Below the pieces are notes generated by a model, which was not told where the DNA came from, searched no databases, and saw nothing but the letters and a program-made list of their open reading frames with translations. A DNA stretch of 64,000 nucleotides from Demequina lutea (GTDB taxonomy: Bacteria > Actinomycetota > Actinomycetes > Actinomycetales > Demequinaceae). The stretch lies in contig NZ_JACBZO010000001.1 of NCBI RefSeq assembly GCF_013409005.1, positions 310,001-374,000 of the forward strand, in the 5' to 3' direction. Below are positions 18,325-27,430 of the stretch, one piece after another. Each line of letters opens with the position of its first letter. Positions within the stretch are counted from its first letter, which is position 1. The position numbers and the translations under genes are program-made.

Positions 18325-19095
18325 TTAGGGCAGAGGGATGCCCGTGAGCCTCTCGAGTTCGGCCACGAGCGCCGCGCGCGCGGCGGCGTCCCGGCCGCTG
18401 GGGTTGGGCTCGTGGACCTCGCGGCGCTTCACGTAGCGGCCCGATGCGGTGGCGGCAGGGTCGTCGGAAGTGGCTAGCCACACTTGGGTCTCGGCGCCGA
18501 GCTCGACGGGGTCGGGGGCCTGGGGGCCACCCATGTTGGTCTTGATCCAGCCGGGGTCGACGGCGTTCACGATGGCCTCTGGGTGCCGGGCCGCCACCTC
18601 GAAAGCGAGCATGAGGTCGTGGAGTTTGGAGTCCGAGTAGGCCTTCATCCCGTTCCAGTCGCGGGAGGACCACTGGAGGTCATCCGGCTCCCACGTGCCG
18701 TCGGCCTCAAGGCCGGAGGTGAGGTAGATGAGGCGCGAGGGAACCGGCATGAGCGCCGTGAGAATGTAGGGCGCCACCACGTTGATGTGGAAGATGCGCT
18801 CGAGTCCGTCGGCGGTGAGGGCTCGTCCCGCGACCCCGCCGCCAACTCCCGCATTGTGGATGATGACGTCGTACGGGCCCAGGTCGTTCGCGGCGGCTGC
18901 GAGCGCCGTCGTGGACTCGAGGCTGTCGAACTCGCCCACTGCCACGCCCGCGGCCTCGGGAAAGTCGTGCCTTGCGGCGTCGTCGCGGGAGGCGTCGCGC
19001 GCGTGAAGGACGACGTCGTGGCGGAGGCCGATCAGCTGCCTCGCGGTCTCGGCGCCGATGCCCCTGGTAGAGCCGGTGATGAAGATGCGTGCCAT
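18325..19095 (-). CDS. SDR-family oxidoreductase
   Basis: 256 aa from ATG 19095 (AAGGAGA upstream); a longer in-frame start exists but lacks a ribosome site. Classical SDR: NAD(P) motif GSTRGIG near the N-terminus, NNAG-like HNAGVG, and an intact YxxxK (YSDSK). C-terminal VDPGWIKTNMGG is the usual loop after the active site. Substrate unknown. A perfect palindrome TCGAAACGTTTCGA lies 36 bp upstream. Confidence 0.85.
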   Translation of the reverse strand: MARIFITGSTRGIGAETARQLIGLRHDVVLHARDASRDDAARHDFPEAAGVAVGEFDSLESTTALAAAANDLGPYDVIIHNAGVGGGVAGRALTADGLERIFHINVVAPYILTALMPVPSRLIYLTSGLEADGTWEPDDLQWSSRDWNGMKAYSDSKLHDLMLAFEVAARHPEAIVNAVDPGWIKTNMGGPQAPDPVELGAETQVWLATSDDPAATASGRYVKRREVHEPNPSGRDAAARAALVAELERLTGIPLP

Positions 19096-19130
19096 GAGGG
19101 TCTCCTTGGGTGGATGGCGAAACGAGCACA

Positions 19131-19144
19131 TCGAAACGTTTCGA
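19131..19144. promoter_or_regulatory. Palindromic operator-like site between SDR and carbonic anhydrase genes
   Basis: TCGAAACGTTTCGA is a perfect 14-bp palindrome with the CG-centred symmetry common to LacI-family operators. It sits in the 89-bp divergent intergenic region. I found no second copy in the window, so its regulator is probably encoded elsewhere. Confidence 0.45.
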
Positions 19145-19184
19145 GAAGGTCAGGATAACCGTATCGCCAGGTACCGTAGGCCGC

Positions 19185-19673
19185 ATGGGTATCACCGACG
19201 AACTCCTGGTCCACAACGCGGCATACGCGGCCCAGTACATTCCTGACCGCCCGCTGGCGCCCGCGCGTCAGCTCGCCGTCGTGGCGTGCATGGACTCGCG
19301 ACTCGACACCTTCGCGATGCTAGGGCTCGACATCGGCGACGCACACATCATCAGGAACGCGGGCGGAGTGGTGACGGATGACGTGATCCGTTCCCTCACG
19401 ATCTCCCAGCGCAAGCTCGGAACTCGCGAGATCATCCTGATCCACCACACCGATTGCGGCGCGCTGACCTTCACCGACGACGAGTTGCGCAACGAGCTTC
19501 TCGAGGAGACCGGACTCAAGCCCACGTGGAGCCCCGAAAGCTTTACGAACCTTGACGCCGATCTCAAGCAGTCGATGACGCGAGTTCAGCGGTGCCCGTT
19601 CTTGGCGGATGCGACGCAGCTCAGGGGCTTCATCTTCGATGTGCACACGGGGCAGCTCCGCGAGGTTCAGTAG
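19185..19673 (+). CDS. Beta-class carbonic anhydrase
   Basis: 162 aa. Zinc ligands appear as CMDSR (Cys35, Asp37, Arg39) and HTDC (His88, Cys91), the beta-class arrangement; DAHIIRNAGG is also conserved. It hydrates CO2 to bicarbonate in the cytosol. At 162 aa it belongs to the short beta-CA-like group. The start at 19185 is favoured over the upstream open frame because a -10-like TACCGT ends 7 nt before it (leaderless). Confidence 0.88.
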   Translation: MGITDELLVHNAAYAAQYIPDRPLAPARQLAVVACMDSRLDTFAMLGLDIGDAHIIRNAGGVVTDDVIRSLTISQRKLGTREIILIHHTDCGALTFTDDELRNELLEETGLKPTWSPESFTNLDADLKQSMTRVQRCPFLADATQLRGFIFDVHTGQLREVQ

Positions 19674-19735
19674 TTCAGAGTCGCGTGATCCCGCGAACGG
19701 TGTACCTACCCTGGTGCGAACGGAAGGCCGGGCGA

Positions 19736-19933
19736 ATGGGCACGAGCGGCACGAACGACATCGGCGACGTGCCCCCAGCTCACCTCATGCGCGCGATCGC
19801 GGCGGCGGCCGCTGGCTACGAGGCGATCAGTAACTGGCACGTCGCCTACCCGGGCAGCAATGGCTTTGTCGACGCCGATGTGGATGTCATCGTCGGCTTC
19901 GTGTCTGACGTTCTCGAGGCCGGGCGGGCCTAG
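19736..19933 (+). CDS. Small hypothetical protein (65 aa)
   Basis: From ATG 19736 the frame encodes a 65-aa acidic, mostly helical peptide (GYEAISNWHVAYPGSNG in the middle). It fills the gap between the carbonic anhydrase and the convergent GH3 gene. Weak ribosome site (GGAAGG 9-14 nt upstream). No family recognised. Confidence 0.4.
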   Translation: MGTSGTNDIGDVPPAHLMRAIAAAAAGYEAISNWHVAYPGSNGFVDADVDVIVGFVSDVLEAGRA

Positions 19934-19943
19934 CGGGTCGCCT

Positions 19944-22370
19944 TCAGGGCAGACGTCGCCAGGCGCGCGGCCCCGCGAGCACGTTGAGGGTGCCGATGAT
20001 CGCGCCAAGCCCGCGTAGCGTGACGCGACCCTCCGAGCCGGCCGCGATGCCGCGCAAGGAAATGCCATCCGCGTAGGCGTCCGCGGTGGTCTGGTTGACG
20101 TCGTCCGTGTCGACGCCCATCGCCTTCGATATCGCGCGCAGCAACTGTTGCCTCAGGAGGCGACCCGCCCACGTCAGGAGCAGGTCGGCGACGGTGGACT
20201 CGCGGTTGAAGGGAAGCAGTGGGCGCGGCGTCGGCGCTGGGCGTCCCAGCAGTGCCTCCCACTCCGCATCACTCGCAACCGGCCCCGCAAGGAAGGGCAT
20301 CGGCGTCAGCCGATCGCCGCTCTTGATGCTCACCACCGTCGTGCCGCGCACGTCGACCGAGGAGGCGCTCACCCTGATCTCGTAGTCACCCGCCTCGACC
20401 GCCCACCGTGCGGATGACGCGTCGTAGACGGCGAACGCCCGCTCATCCAGTTCGACGGTGGTCGTGGCTGTCTCGCCCGGCTCGAGGGTGAGCGACGCGA
20501 AACCCTTGAGTTCCTGGGCGGGGCGCTGAATCGCAGATGCGAGCGCGTGAACATAGACCTGGACCACCGCGGTTCCGGCTCTCTTGCCGGTGTTCGTCAC
20601 GGGGACGGTCACGGTGGCTGCCCGGCCGGTCAGTGCCGCCCTTGGCGCCCCGAACTCGAACGTCGCATATCCCAGCCCGTGACCAAAGGCGAAGCGCGCG
20701 GGCACCCCCCACGTGTCGTGGAAGCGGTAGCCCACGTTGAGGGCCTCGCGGTGTTCCACCTGGGTGGGATGCGTCGCGAAGTTGGCGTGCGAGGGGAGGT
20801 CCTCGACGCGCGTCGGGATGGACTCGGCCAGGCGTCCGCTGGGTTCCGCGGCGCCGAGAATGATGTCGATCAGCGCCTCTCCCGATGCCTGTCCTCCCAG
20901 GTAGGACAGCAATACCGCGGCCGGAAGTTCCGCCCAATCCATGTGGACGGGGGCGCCAGCGGACACGGCGACGATGGTGCGCGGGTTTGCGGCGGCGACC
21001 GCCTCGATGAGGCGGACCTGGCCCTGGGGGAGGTCGAGGTGGGTGCGATCCAGGCCCTCGGTCTCGGAGGTCGCTGGCAGGCCCACCATGAGGAGCACGG
21101 CCGATGCTCCGGTGGCGGCGGCTACGGCATCGGCCACCAGGGCGTCGTTTGTTTCGCCCGTGGACGCGTCGTAGCCGAGGGCGAAAGTGACCTCGGCGCC
21201 TCGCTCGGCACAAGCGTCGAGCGCGGTCGTGACGCGGGTCGCGTTGACAAGCGAGCTACCCGCTCCCTGAAAGCGCGGCGTCCGGGCGAACGCGCCGATG
21301 ACGGCCAGCCCGTCGGCGCTGTCGAGGGGGAGGGTGCCGTTGTTGGTGAGCAGGACGGTGCTCGCGGCGGCCACCCGGCGCGCGAGGTCGTGATGAGTAG
21401 CGGCCTGGTGAGGGTCGGCGTGGTGAGAATCGAGGTCGAGCGGGTGGGCCTCGTCGGCGTCGGCCGCGCGGGCCTCACGCGCCTCGCCTGCGCGCAGTGC
21501 GAAACCGATGACCCGGGCGCACGCCTCGTCAACGAGAGACTCGTCGAGAGCGTCGGAACGTACGGCGTCGATCACCTGGGTGTCCCAGGTCCCGTGGCTG
21601 CTTGGCATCTCGAGGTCGAGGCCGGCCCTCACGCCCGCGACCCTGTCGGAGACGGCGAGCCAATCGGAAATGAGGAGACCGTCAAAGCCGAACTCGGTGC
21701 GCAATTTCTCGCGAGCGAGCCGGACGGATTCGCCCACGTGCTCGCCGTTGACCCTGTTATAGCTCGACATCACGGCCCACGGCCGCGACTCGCGCGCGGC
21801 GATCTCGAAGCCCGTGAGGTACAACTCGCGCAGCGTCCGCTCGTCCACGATCGTGTCGACGCGGAACCGGTCGGACTCCTGGCTGTTGACCGCGTAATGC
21901 TTGAGGCAGGCCCCTACTCCTTGGCCCTGGATGCCGCGCACCATCGCGCCTGCCATGCGCCCGCTGATCAGCGGGTCCTCGGAGAAGTACTCGAAGTTGC
22001 GCCCGCCCGCGGGGTGCCTCTTGATGTTGAGGCCGGGGCCAAGCAGCAGCGCGACGTCGGCCGTCACGCACTCACGGCCAAGGGCGACGCCCACCTCCTC
22101 GGCGAGCGCGGGACTCCACGTCGAGGCGAGGGCCGACGCGGTGGGGAAGCACGTGGCGGGCACGGACGCGAACATGCCGATGTTGTCGCTCGAGGCGTCT
22201 TGCTTGCGCAGCCCATGGGGGCCATCGGTCATCATCACCGACGGCACGTCGTGTTCTGGCAGCGGCTCGGTGGTCCAGAAGTCGCGGCCCGACAAGAGGC
22301 GCACCTTGGTGGCGAGGTCCAGTTCGGCGACGATGCCGACGGCCCTTCGCTCGCGCTCGGTAACGGTCAC
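19944..22370 (-). CDS. Glycoside hydrolase family 3 beta-glycosidase
   Basis: 808 aa from GTG 22370, set by GGAGGAACCC upstream. The frame stays open for another 249 codons but that part runs antisense-like through the MFS gene in a different frame. GH3 N-terminal domain with KHYAVNSQE, nucleophile Asp236 in LLISDW, then the C-terminal alpha/beta domain (VLLMVGLPATSETEGLDR) and a fibronectin type III-like end (GTAVVQVYV). No signal peptide, so it probably hydrolyses imported glycosides. Exact specificity (beta-glucoside, beta-xyloside) is not clear. Confidence 0.88.
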   Translation of the reverse strand: MTVTERERRAVGIVAELDLATKVRLLSGRDFWTTEPLPEHDVPSVMMTDGPHGLRKQDASSDNIGMFASVPATCFPTASALASTWSPALAEEVGVALGRECVTADVALLLGPGLNIKRHPAGGRNFEYFSEDPLISGRMAGAMVRGIQGQGVGACLKHYAVNSQESDRFRVDTIVDERTLRELYLTGFEIAARESRPWAVMSSYNRVNGEHVGESVRLAREKLRTEFGFDGLLISDWLAVSDRVAGVRAGLDLEMPSSHGTWDTQVIDAVRSDALDESLVDEACARVIGFALRAGEAREARAADADEAHPLDLDSHHADPHQAATHHDLARRVAAASTVLLTNNGTLPLDSADGLAVIGAFARTPRFQGAGSSLVNATRVTTALDACAERGAEVTFALGYDASTGETNDALVADAVAAATGASAVLLMVGLPATSETEGLDRTHLDLPQGQVRLIEAVAAANPRTIVAVSAGAPVHMDWAELPAAVLLSYLGGQASGEALIDIILGAAEPSGRLAESIPTRVEDLPSHANFATHPTQVEHREALNVGYRFHDTWGVPARFAFGHGLGYATFEFGAPRAALTGRAATVTVPVTNTGKRAGTAVVQVYVHALASAIQRPAQELKGFASLTLEPGETATTTVELDERAFAVYDASSARWAVEAGDYEIRVSASSVDVRGTTVVSIKSGDRLTPMPFLAGPVASDAEWEALLGRPAPTPRPLLPFNRESTVADLLLTWAGRLLRQQLLRAISKAMGVDTDDVNQTTADAYADGISLRGIAAGSEGRVTLRGLGAIIGTLNVLAGPRAWRRLP

Positions 22371-22436
22371 GGGTTCCTCCTGGGGCGCGGCGGCACGACG
22401 AATTCTCTGAGCCTCACTGTAGTGATCGGGGTTGCC

Positions 22437-22500
22437 GTCCCGTAAGCGAGCAGTCCCGTAAGCGAGCAGTCCCGTAAGCGAACCGTCCCGTAAGCGAGCC
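22437..22500. repeat. 16-bp tandem repeat, four copies
   Basis: Units starting at 22437, 22453, 22469 and 22485 follow GTCCCGTAAGCGAGCA; copies 1 and 2 are identical, 3 and 4 differ at the last bases. Located in the 149-bp gap between the MFS gene and the GH3 gene, both on the minus strand, thus in the GH3 upstream region. Confidence 0.85.
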
Positions 22501-22519
22501 AGTGCTCGAATAGGTGCGA

Positions 22520-23821
22520 CTATCGGGTGCGACGTGCCTTGCGTTGCGCCAAGGCGTCCCTCACGGGAGGAATGATCACGCCATCGGCCGCCCAGTCGGC
22601 GCGCGCCTGCTTGCGATTTCTCAGGATGCCCATCACGCCCACCGCCCACGGCAGCGCGAGCGACGCGAAAGCCAGTCGGTACGCGTGCAGGTCGTAGTTG
22701 CCATCGGGTGCAGCCAACTGCAGCACGAGCCCGATGAGGCCCACCGCCGCGATGGTCGACACGAAGCCGCCGGTATTGACCCTGCCGTTCGCCGCGCCCA
22801 GGTGATCGTGGTCGGCGAACGTGCGCGCGTAGTCGAGGCCAACGAGCGACACGGGGCCCCCGGCGGCGATGACGGCGACGAAGACCACGAGTTGCCACAT
22901 CGGCCGCGGGGTCGACTGCAAGAGCAGGGCCGTCCACGCCACGGCGGTGATCCCGGCAAAGGTCAGTACCAGCCAGGAGCGTCTCAAGGGGTGCCTGGCG
23001 GTCGCGGTGCCCACCAAGGGGCTCACCGCAAACTTGCTGAGCGTGAGCACGGTGAGCAAGACGCTCGCCTCCGCGGGGCTGCGACCTTGGGCCGTGATGA
23101 AGAACGGCACGCCCCATAACAGGGCGATGGTGTTCGCCGAAAACAGCGCGGTGAAGTGCGTCCAGAAGCCGAGCCTCACCCCGGCCTTGGAGACGGTTCC
23201 GCGCGCTCGCACCTCGGACAACGCGGCCGAGCCGGCCCTATCCGCATCGGTCGGCGCGCGCACGCCAGACACGAGCGCGGCCGCCACGACGCCAAGACCG
23301 GCCAGCGTCAGGAACGTGGGTGACCAGCCCTGCGCGTGCAACAGCCACGCGACGGGAATGGCGGTGGTGAGCTGTCCCAGTTGGCCGATCTGTGCCGTGA
23401 GTTGCACCATCATCGGCGCCCTTCGGGGAGGGAACCAGTGCGCCACTAGGCGCGAAGCGGTGATGAAGATGGGGGCGTCCCCCGCGCCGATCAGGACGCG
23501 CGCGATGAGCGCGACCTTGTAATCGTGGTTGACGGCCAGGAGCGCCTGGCCCCCGGCCATGAGAAGTGAGCCCGCGACCATCATCGTGCGCGGGCCCCAC
23601 TTGTCGAGCAGCCGTCCCGCGGGAGGTTGTAGTGCCGCGTACGTCGCAATTTGTGCGATGGACAGCGCGGCCAACCCCGTGGCACCAATGTGGAAGCGGG
23701 CGAGGGCCTCGACTCCCGCCACGCCCAGCGCGGTGCGGTGCACGATCGCGATCAGGTACGCGGCCCCCGCGGCGGCGAAGACCAGCCACGCACGGCGGGT
23801 GGTGCGGGTGGGTGCGGTCAC
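22520..23821 (-). CDS. Major facilitator superfamily transporter
   Basis: 433 aa from GTG 23821 with GAGGAAGACC upstream. Twelve predicted membrane segments. The stretch RVLIGAGDAPIFITASRLV followed by FPPRRAPMMVQLTAQIGQ is nearly repeated in the MFS protein at 27431-28762, so the two are paralogues. Substrate unknown; overall pattern is of the anion/sugar-acid or drug-exporter-like MFS groups. Confidence 0.85.
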   Translation of the reverse strand: MTAPTRTTRRAWLVFAAAGAAYLIAIVHRTALGVAGVEALARFHIGATGLAALSIAQIATYAALQPPAGRLLDKWGPRTMMVAGSLLMAGGQALLAVNHDYKVALIARVLIGAGDAPIFITASRLVAHWFPPRRAPMMVQLTAQIGQLGQLTTAIPVAWLLHAQGWSPTFLTLAGLGVVAAALVSGVRAPTDADRAGSAALSEVRARGTVSKAGVRLGFWTHFTALFSANTIALLWGVPFFITAQGRSPAEASVLLTVLTLSKFAVSPLVGTATARHPLRRSWLVLTFAGITAVAWTALLLQSTPRPMWQLVVFVAVIAAGGPVSLVGLDYARTFADHDHLGAANGRVNTGGFVSTIAAVGLIGLVLQLAAPDGNYDLHAYRLAFASLALPWAVGVMGILRNRKQARADWAADGVIIPPVRDALAQRKARRTR

Positions 23822-23950
23822 GGTCTTCCTCGGGTCGCTACGCGGCACGGCTCGGTCGAGCGCGCGTCGTGGAACGGCGCCGCCACGATGCGTGCCTCGG
23901 GGCAAAGCCTAGGCCCGCCGGTCATCGCCACGGATGGGCCTATGGCCCGC

Positions 23951-25309
23951 CTACGTCTTGAGGAGTGAGAACGCGGGTGGTAGCACCACGATCACGACGA
24001 GCACCCACACCCCGTAGACCGGCAAAAGCGCCGTTTGCCAGCGTTCGAGCCGCAGCACGGCCCCACCTTCGTCCCGCGTTACGCGGATGAGAAGCCACGC
24101 GCTCACCGCGAGGTTGGCCAGCAGGATCAGGTTGGCCCCGAGCACCACGGTGCGGTTAAAGGTCCAGCCGCCGTCGCCGATGCGCGTCACGATGTTGACG
24201 AGCGCGAGAAGGTCTAGCGCGAGCGCCCCCGTCACGAGTGCCACCTGCAGCCAGTCGAACCAGCCGGTACGGGCATCGTCCGACCTGGCAGTGAGGCTGT
24301 AGAGGACAAGTCCGGCCGCGAGCACCAGGATCGCGTTGCAGACCGCGAGCAGATTCCTGTCGAGATTGAGAATGTTCCCCGACGCGAGCACGACCACCAG
24401 GAGCACGCCGAAGGTGAGGGTGAAGAGGGGAGTGAAGACGCGTGCGAGCACGGGCGCCATGTTCTCGATCACCGAGCGCTTCGCCTCGACCAGCCACGTG
24501 GCGATCACGGCGGCGCCGCCGACGCCGCACGGAAGGATCCACTCGGTGAGGACCGTGGCGGGATCCACCCCCGCCGCCGATGCGACGAGGGCGCTGATCC
24601 CCATGAGCACTCCGCCGCCCAGCGCCAGCAGCGTCATGTAGATGACCCACTCGCCCGTGAACCTCACGAAGTCCATGCGGCCTTCCGTGGTGCGCCAGCG
24701 GTCGCCCGCGTACGCGAGGCCGACGAGCAGCCACGCGGCCACCGGAACGTGAAGCATCGTCGAGATGAAGGCGTCCCCTCCGGCGCGGAGCGGATACATG
24801 AGCGCAAGCGCCGCGAGAGCGGCCATGCCACCCGCGACCGCGGCGGTCAGCGTGCGTCCAGGAGCGTTGCGCCATAAGAGGTAGGCGACGACGGCTGCCA
24901 GGCCGATGACACCCGCGGCCCGCGCGTACGACTCGCCCGCCCAGCCGTTGATGTCGCCGAAGAGGGGCAGCCGCACGAGCGCTGCGCCGGCGACGGCGAA
25001 GAGCACGGCGGGGAGCCATCCGCTTGCGCGTGCGCCTCGAGCCTCGTCCTCCGAGGCGCCGAGCACGAGTTGCTTCCACAGCCGTTTGGAGTTTTCGCGA
25101 GCGAATTCGTGCGCGATGTCGTCCTGGCTGCCCAGGCGCTTCATGGCGACAAGGAAGGCCTCGTCGTCGCTGAGTCCCGCGGCCGTGAGCGACTCGATGT
25201 GGCCGCGGAGGTGGTCCTCAAGCTCGTCGACGTCGGTCGTGGTGACGGTGGCGCGGCGCTCCATGTGCGCGCGCCACAGGTCGATCTGGGTGTCGAGTGC
25301 GTCGGTCAT
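23951..25309 (-). CDS. Permease-prefix-domain membrane protein
   Basis: 452 aa from ATG 25309, overlapping the PadR stop (ATGA). Residues 1-80 form a helical cytoplasmic domain (DELEDHLRGHIESL...DDEAFLVAMKRLGS), the permease prefix domain 1 pattern. The rest has about ten hydrophobic segments. Such proteins occur next to PadR regulators in Actinobacteria; function unproven. The longer upstream frame overlaps padR and is not used. Confidence 0.75.
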   Translation of the reverse strand: MTDALDTQIDLWRAHMERRATVTTTDVDELEDHLRGHIESLTAAGLSDDEAFLVAMKRLGSQDDIAHEFARENSKRLWKQLVLGASEDEARGARASGWLPAVLFAVAGAALVRLPLFGDINGWAGESYARAAGVIGLAAVVAYLLWRNAPGRTLTAAVAGGMAALAALALMYPLRAGGDAFISTMLHVPVAAWLLVGLAYAGDRWRTTEGRMDFVRFTGEWVIYMTLLALGGGVLMGISALVASAAGVDPATVLTEWILPCGVGGAAVIATWLVEAKRSVIENMAPVLARVFTPLFTLTFGVLLVVVLASGNILNLDRNLLAVCNAILVLAAGLVLYSLTARSDDARTGWFDWLQVALVTGALALDLLALVNIVTRIGDGGWTFNRTVVLGANLILLANLAVSAWLLIRVTRDEGGAVLRLERWQTALLPVYGVWVLVVIVVLPPAFSLLKT

Positions 25310-25668
25310 GCGAAGGCCCCCGAGGGTCCGAAGTCGAGCTTGATGGCGGTCCAGGCTCCCTCGAGCGCGGTCGACACCGTGCGCCACTGCGCTTGGTGAC
25401 CCGCGAGGGCGGCGCGCCCGTCGGCCGTGAGCCGGTAGTACTTGCGCTTACGCCCGGATTCGGAGGCTCCCCATGTTCCCTCGATGTGGCCTTGGCGTTC
25501 GAGGCGGTGCAGGAGTGGGTAGAGGAGTCCCTCTGTCCATTCGAGCTGGCCCGCCGAGAGCTCGGCGACGCGCTTGATGATCGCGTAGCCGTAACTGTCG
25601 GCCTCGGCGAGGATCGTGAGCACGAGCGGGGTTGCGCTCGCGGCCACGAGGTCCTTGGGGATGTCCAT
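25306..25668 (-). CDS. PadR-family transcriptional regulator
   Basis: 120 aa from ATG 25668 (GGAGGAGG upstream). Winged helix pattern typical of PadR: TPLVLTILAEADSYGYAIIKRV, then LEWTEGLLYPLLHRLERQG, then KRKYYRLTADGR. Co-transcribed and translationally coupled with the membrane protein below, which it probably regulates together with itself. Confidence 0.9.
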   Translation of the reverse strand: MDIPKDLVAASATPLVLTILAEADSYGYAIIKRVAELSAGQLEWTEGLLYPLLHRLERQGHIEGTWGASESGRKRKYYRLTADGRAALAGHQAQWRTVSTALEGAWTAIKLDFGPSGAFA

Positions 25669-25814
25669 GCCGCCTCCTCCCGCGACCCGAGCGGTCACCT
25701 AGAGCAAGTATGCATAGCAGTTTTAGGTATGTCAATGCGGCGAGGCGCACGTGTCAACGCGCGCGAACAGTGCCCTGCGCTGAGAGTTTGGGGTTGGGTA
25801 GCCGCGCCGTGCGC

Positions 25815-26663
25815 CTACATCTCCTCGTGGGTGGCGGGGTCGGCGCCAAAGAGCCTGCCGTCGGGCTGGTCGAGCGCCGTAATCGCCGCCATCTCGGCAT
25901 CGCCGAGCTGGAAGCCGAACACGTCAAGATTGTCCACCTGGCGCTGCGGTGTGGAGGACTTGGGGATGGGCAGGTTGCCCAATTGGACCTGCCAACGAAG
26001 CACCACCTGGGCGGGGCTGACGCCGTGGGCCGCCGCGGCATCGGCGACCGCGGCCGTGGCATAGGGGGCGTTGCGCTTGCCGAGGGGACTCCACGATTCG
26101 GTAAGAATTCCAAGGCGAGCATGCTCGGCGCGCATCTGTTTCTGAACGAAGAGTGGGTGCAACTCGATCTGGTTGAGAACGGGGGTGACACCCGTGTCCG
26201 CGATGATCTCGGCGAGGAGCGGCGCCGTAAAGTTGGAGACGCCGATGCTGCGCGCGATGCCCTGCTTCTGCAGTTCGACCAGACCGCGCCACGCGCCGAG
26301 GTACTTTCCCGTGGTCGGGTTGGGCCAGTGGATCAGCAGCACGTCGATCTGGTCGAGGCCCAGCCGCGCCGCAGACTCGAAGCCCGATTTGATCGCGCGA
26401 GCGGTCTCGTGGTGGCGTCCGGGGAGTTTGGTCTGGACCGTGAGTGCCTCGCGAGGAGTACCCGACTCACGCAAGAAGTCGCGCACCGCCTTCCCCACCG
26501 TGCCCTCGTTCTCGTAGTTCACGGCCGAGTCGATGAGCCGGTAGCCGGCATCGAGAGCGGAACGGATGGCGCGGTAGCCGTCCGCGCCCACGAGGGGATA
26601 CGTCCCAAAGCCAATCGCGGGAATCGTGTGGCCATCGTTCAGGTTGTGGGTAGGGATGCTCAT
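25815..26663 (-). CDS. Aldo/keto reductase
   Basis: 282 aa, standard AKR length. Catalytic tetrad elements in order: Asp in LIDSA, Tyr in VNYENE, Lys in QTKLPG and His in LIHWP; the NADPH segment SIGVSNF and SWSPLG are present. Similar to 2,5-diketo-gluconate reductase-type AKR5 proteins, but the carbonyl substrate is unknown. A -10-like TAGCCT ends 6 nt before the ATG, suggesting a leaderless mRNA. Confidence 0.9.
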   Translation of the reverse strand: MSIPTHNLNDGHTIPAIGFGTYPLVGADGYRAIRSALDAGYRLIDSAVNYENEGTVGKAVRDFLRESGTPREALTVQTKLPGRHHETARAIKSGFESAARLGLDQIDVLLIHWPNPTTGKYLGAWRGLVELQKQGIARSIGVSNFTAPLLAEIIADTGVTPVLNQIELHPLFVQKQMRAEHARLGILTESWSPLGKRNAPYATAAVADAAAAHGVSPAQVVLRWQVQLGNLPIPKSSTPQRQVDNLDVFGFQLGDAEMAAITALDQPDGRLFGADPATHEEM

Positions 26664-26780
26664 GAACCCAGGCTACGACGCCGTGGCCCTTCGGGTGTTG
26701 GGGTTCCGAGTTTCGGGGTTAAGTTGGGCGTGCTGGACCTCGCGATCTTGTCCCAGCACCCCCGCTTCGAGGAGGAACGA

Positions 26781-27422
26781 ATGTCACGCATCACCGTCAT
26801 CGGGGGCACCGGCTACGCAGGCGCCGCCATCGTGGCCGAGGCGGTCAGGCGTGGGCATCAGGTCACCGCGATCTCCCGCACGGCGCCTACGGAGCCGATC
26901 GCTGGCGTGACCTATATCCAGGGGTCGATTATGAACGTGGACGTGCGGGCGCGCGCCTTCGACGGCGCCTATGCCGTGGTCACCGCCACCGCGCCTCGCG
27001 GCGCGATGGCCGACCAGCAACTCGAGCTGAGCGAGGCGCTTGCTTCGCGGGCGGGGGCATCTGGAGTGCGGTTGATTGTGGTCGGCGGTTACTCCTCCTT
27101 GCGCCCCGCGCCTGGGAAGCCGCGCTTCATCGAGGGCTTTGTGCCGAGCCAATACCTCCAGGAGGCCAAGGTCGGCCATGCCGTACTCGAGATACTCATG
27201 GCCGAGCCGTTCGCACTCGACTGGACGTTCGTTAGCCCCGCGCAGACCTTCGGAGCCTTCGCGCCGGGCCCCGCCACGGGCAAGTACCGCTTGGGTGGCG
27301 AGGTGGCGATCCTGGACAAGAACGGCAAGTCGTACGTCTCGGCACCCGACTTCGCCATGGCCGTTGTCGACATCGTCGACGCCGCGGGGCACCGCAGGGA
27401 GCACGTCTCCGTCGTCGGCTAG
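26781..27422 (+). CDS. NAD(P)-binding atypical SDR (YwnB/BVR-B-like)
   Basis: 213 aa from ATG 26781 after GGAGGAACG. Rossmann motif GGTGYAG (residues 8-14), then TAISRT, VVGGYSSLRP and a C-terminal SPAQTFGAF and YVSAPDFAMAVVD. It lacks the SDR YxxxK and matches the short atypical SDR group of flavin/biliverdin-reductase-like or NmrA-like proteins. Role unknown. Confidence 0.8.
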   Translation: MSRITVIGGTGYAGAAIVAEAVRRGHQVTAISRTAPTEPIAGVTYIQGSIMNVDVRARAFDGAYAVVTATAPRGAMADQQLELSEALASRAGASGVRLIVVGGYSSLRPAPGKPRFIEGFVPSQYLQEAKVGHAVLEILMAEPFALDWTFVSPAQTFGAFAPGPATGKYRLGGEVAILDKNGKSYVSAPDFAMAVVDIVDAAGHRREHVSVVG

Positions 27423-27430
27423 TCGGGACG

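Noticed and set aside
22371-23117. The GH3 reading frame stays open 249 codons upstream
   Set aside because: That part overlaps the MFS gene on the same strand in another frame, has a composition rich in Arg/Ala, and a good ribosome site fixes the GH3 start at 22370.
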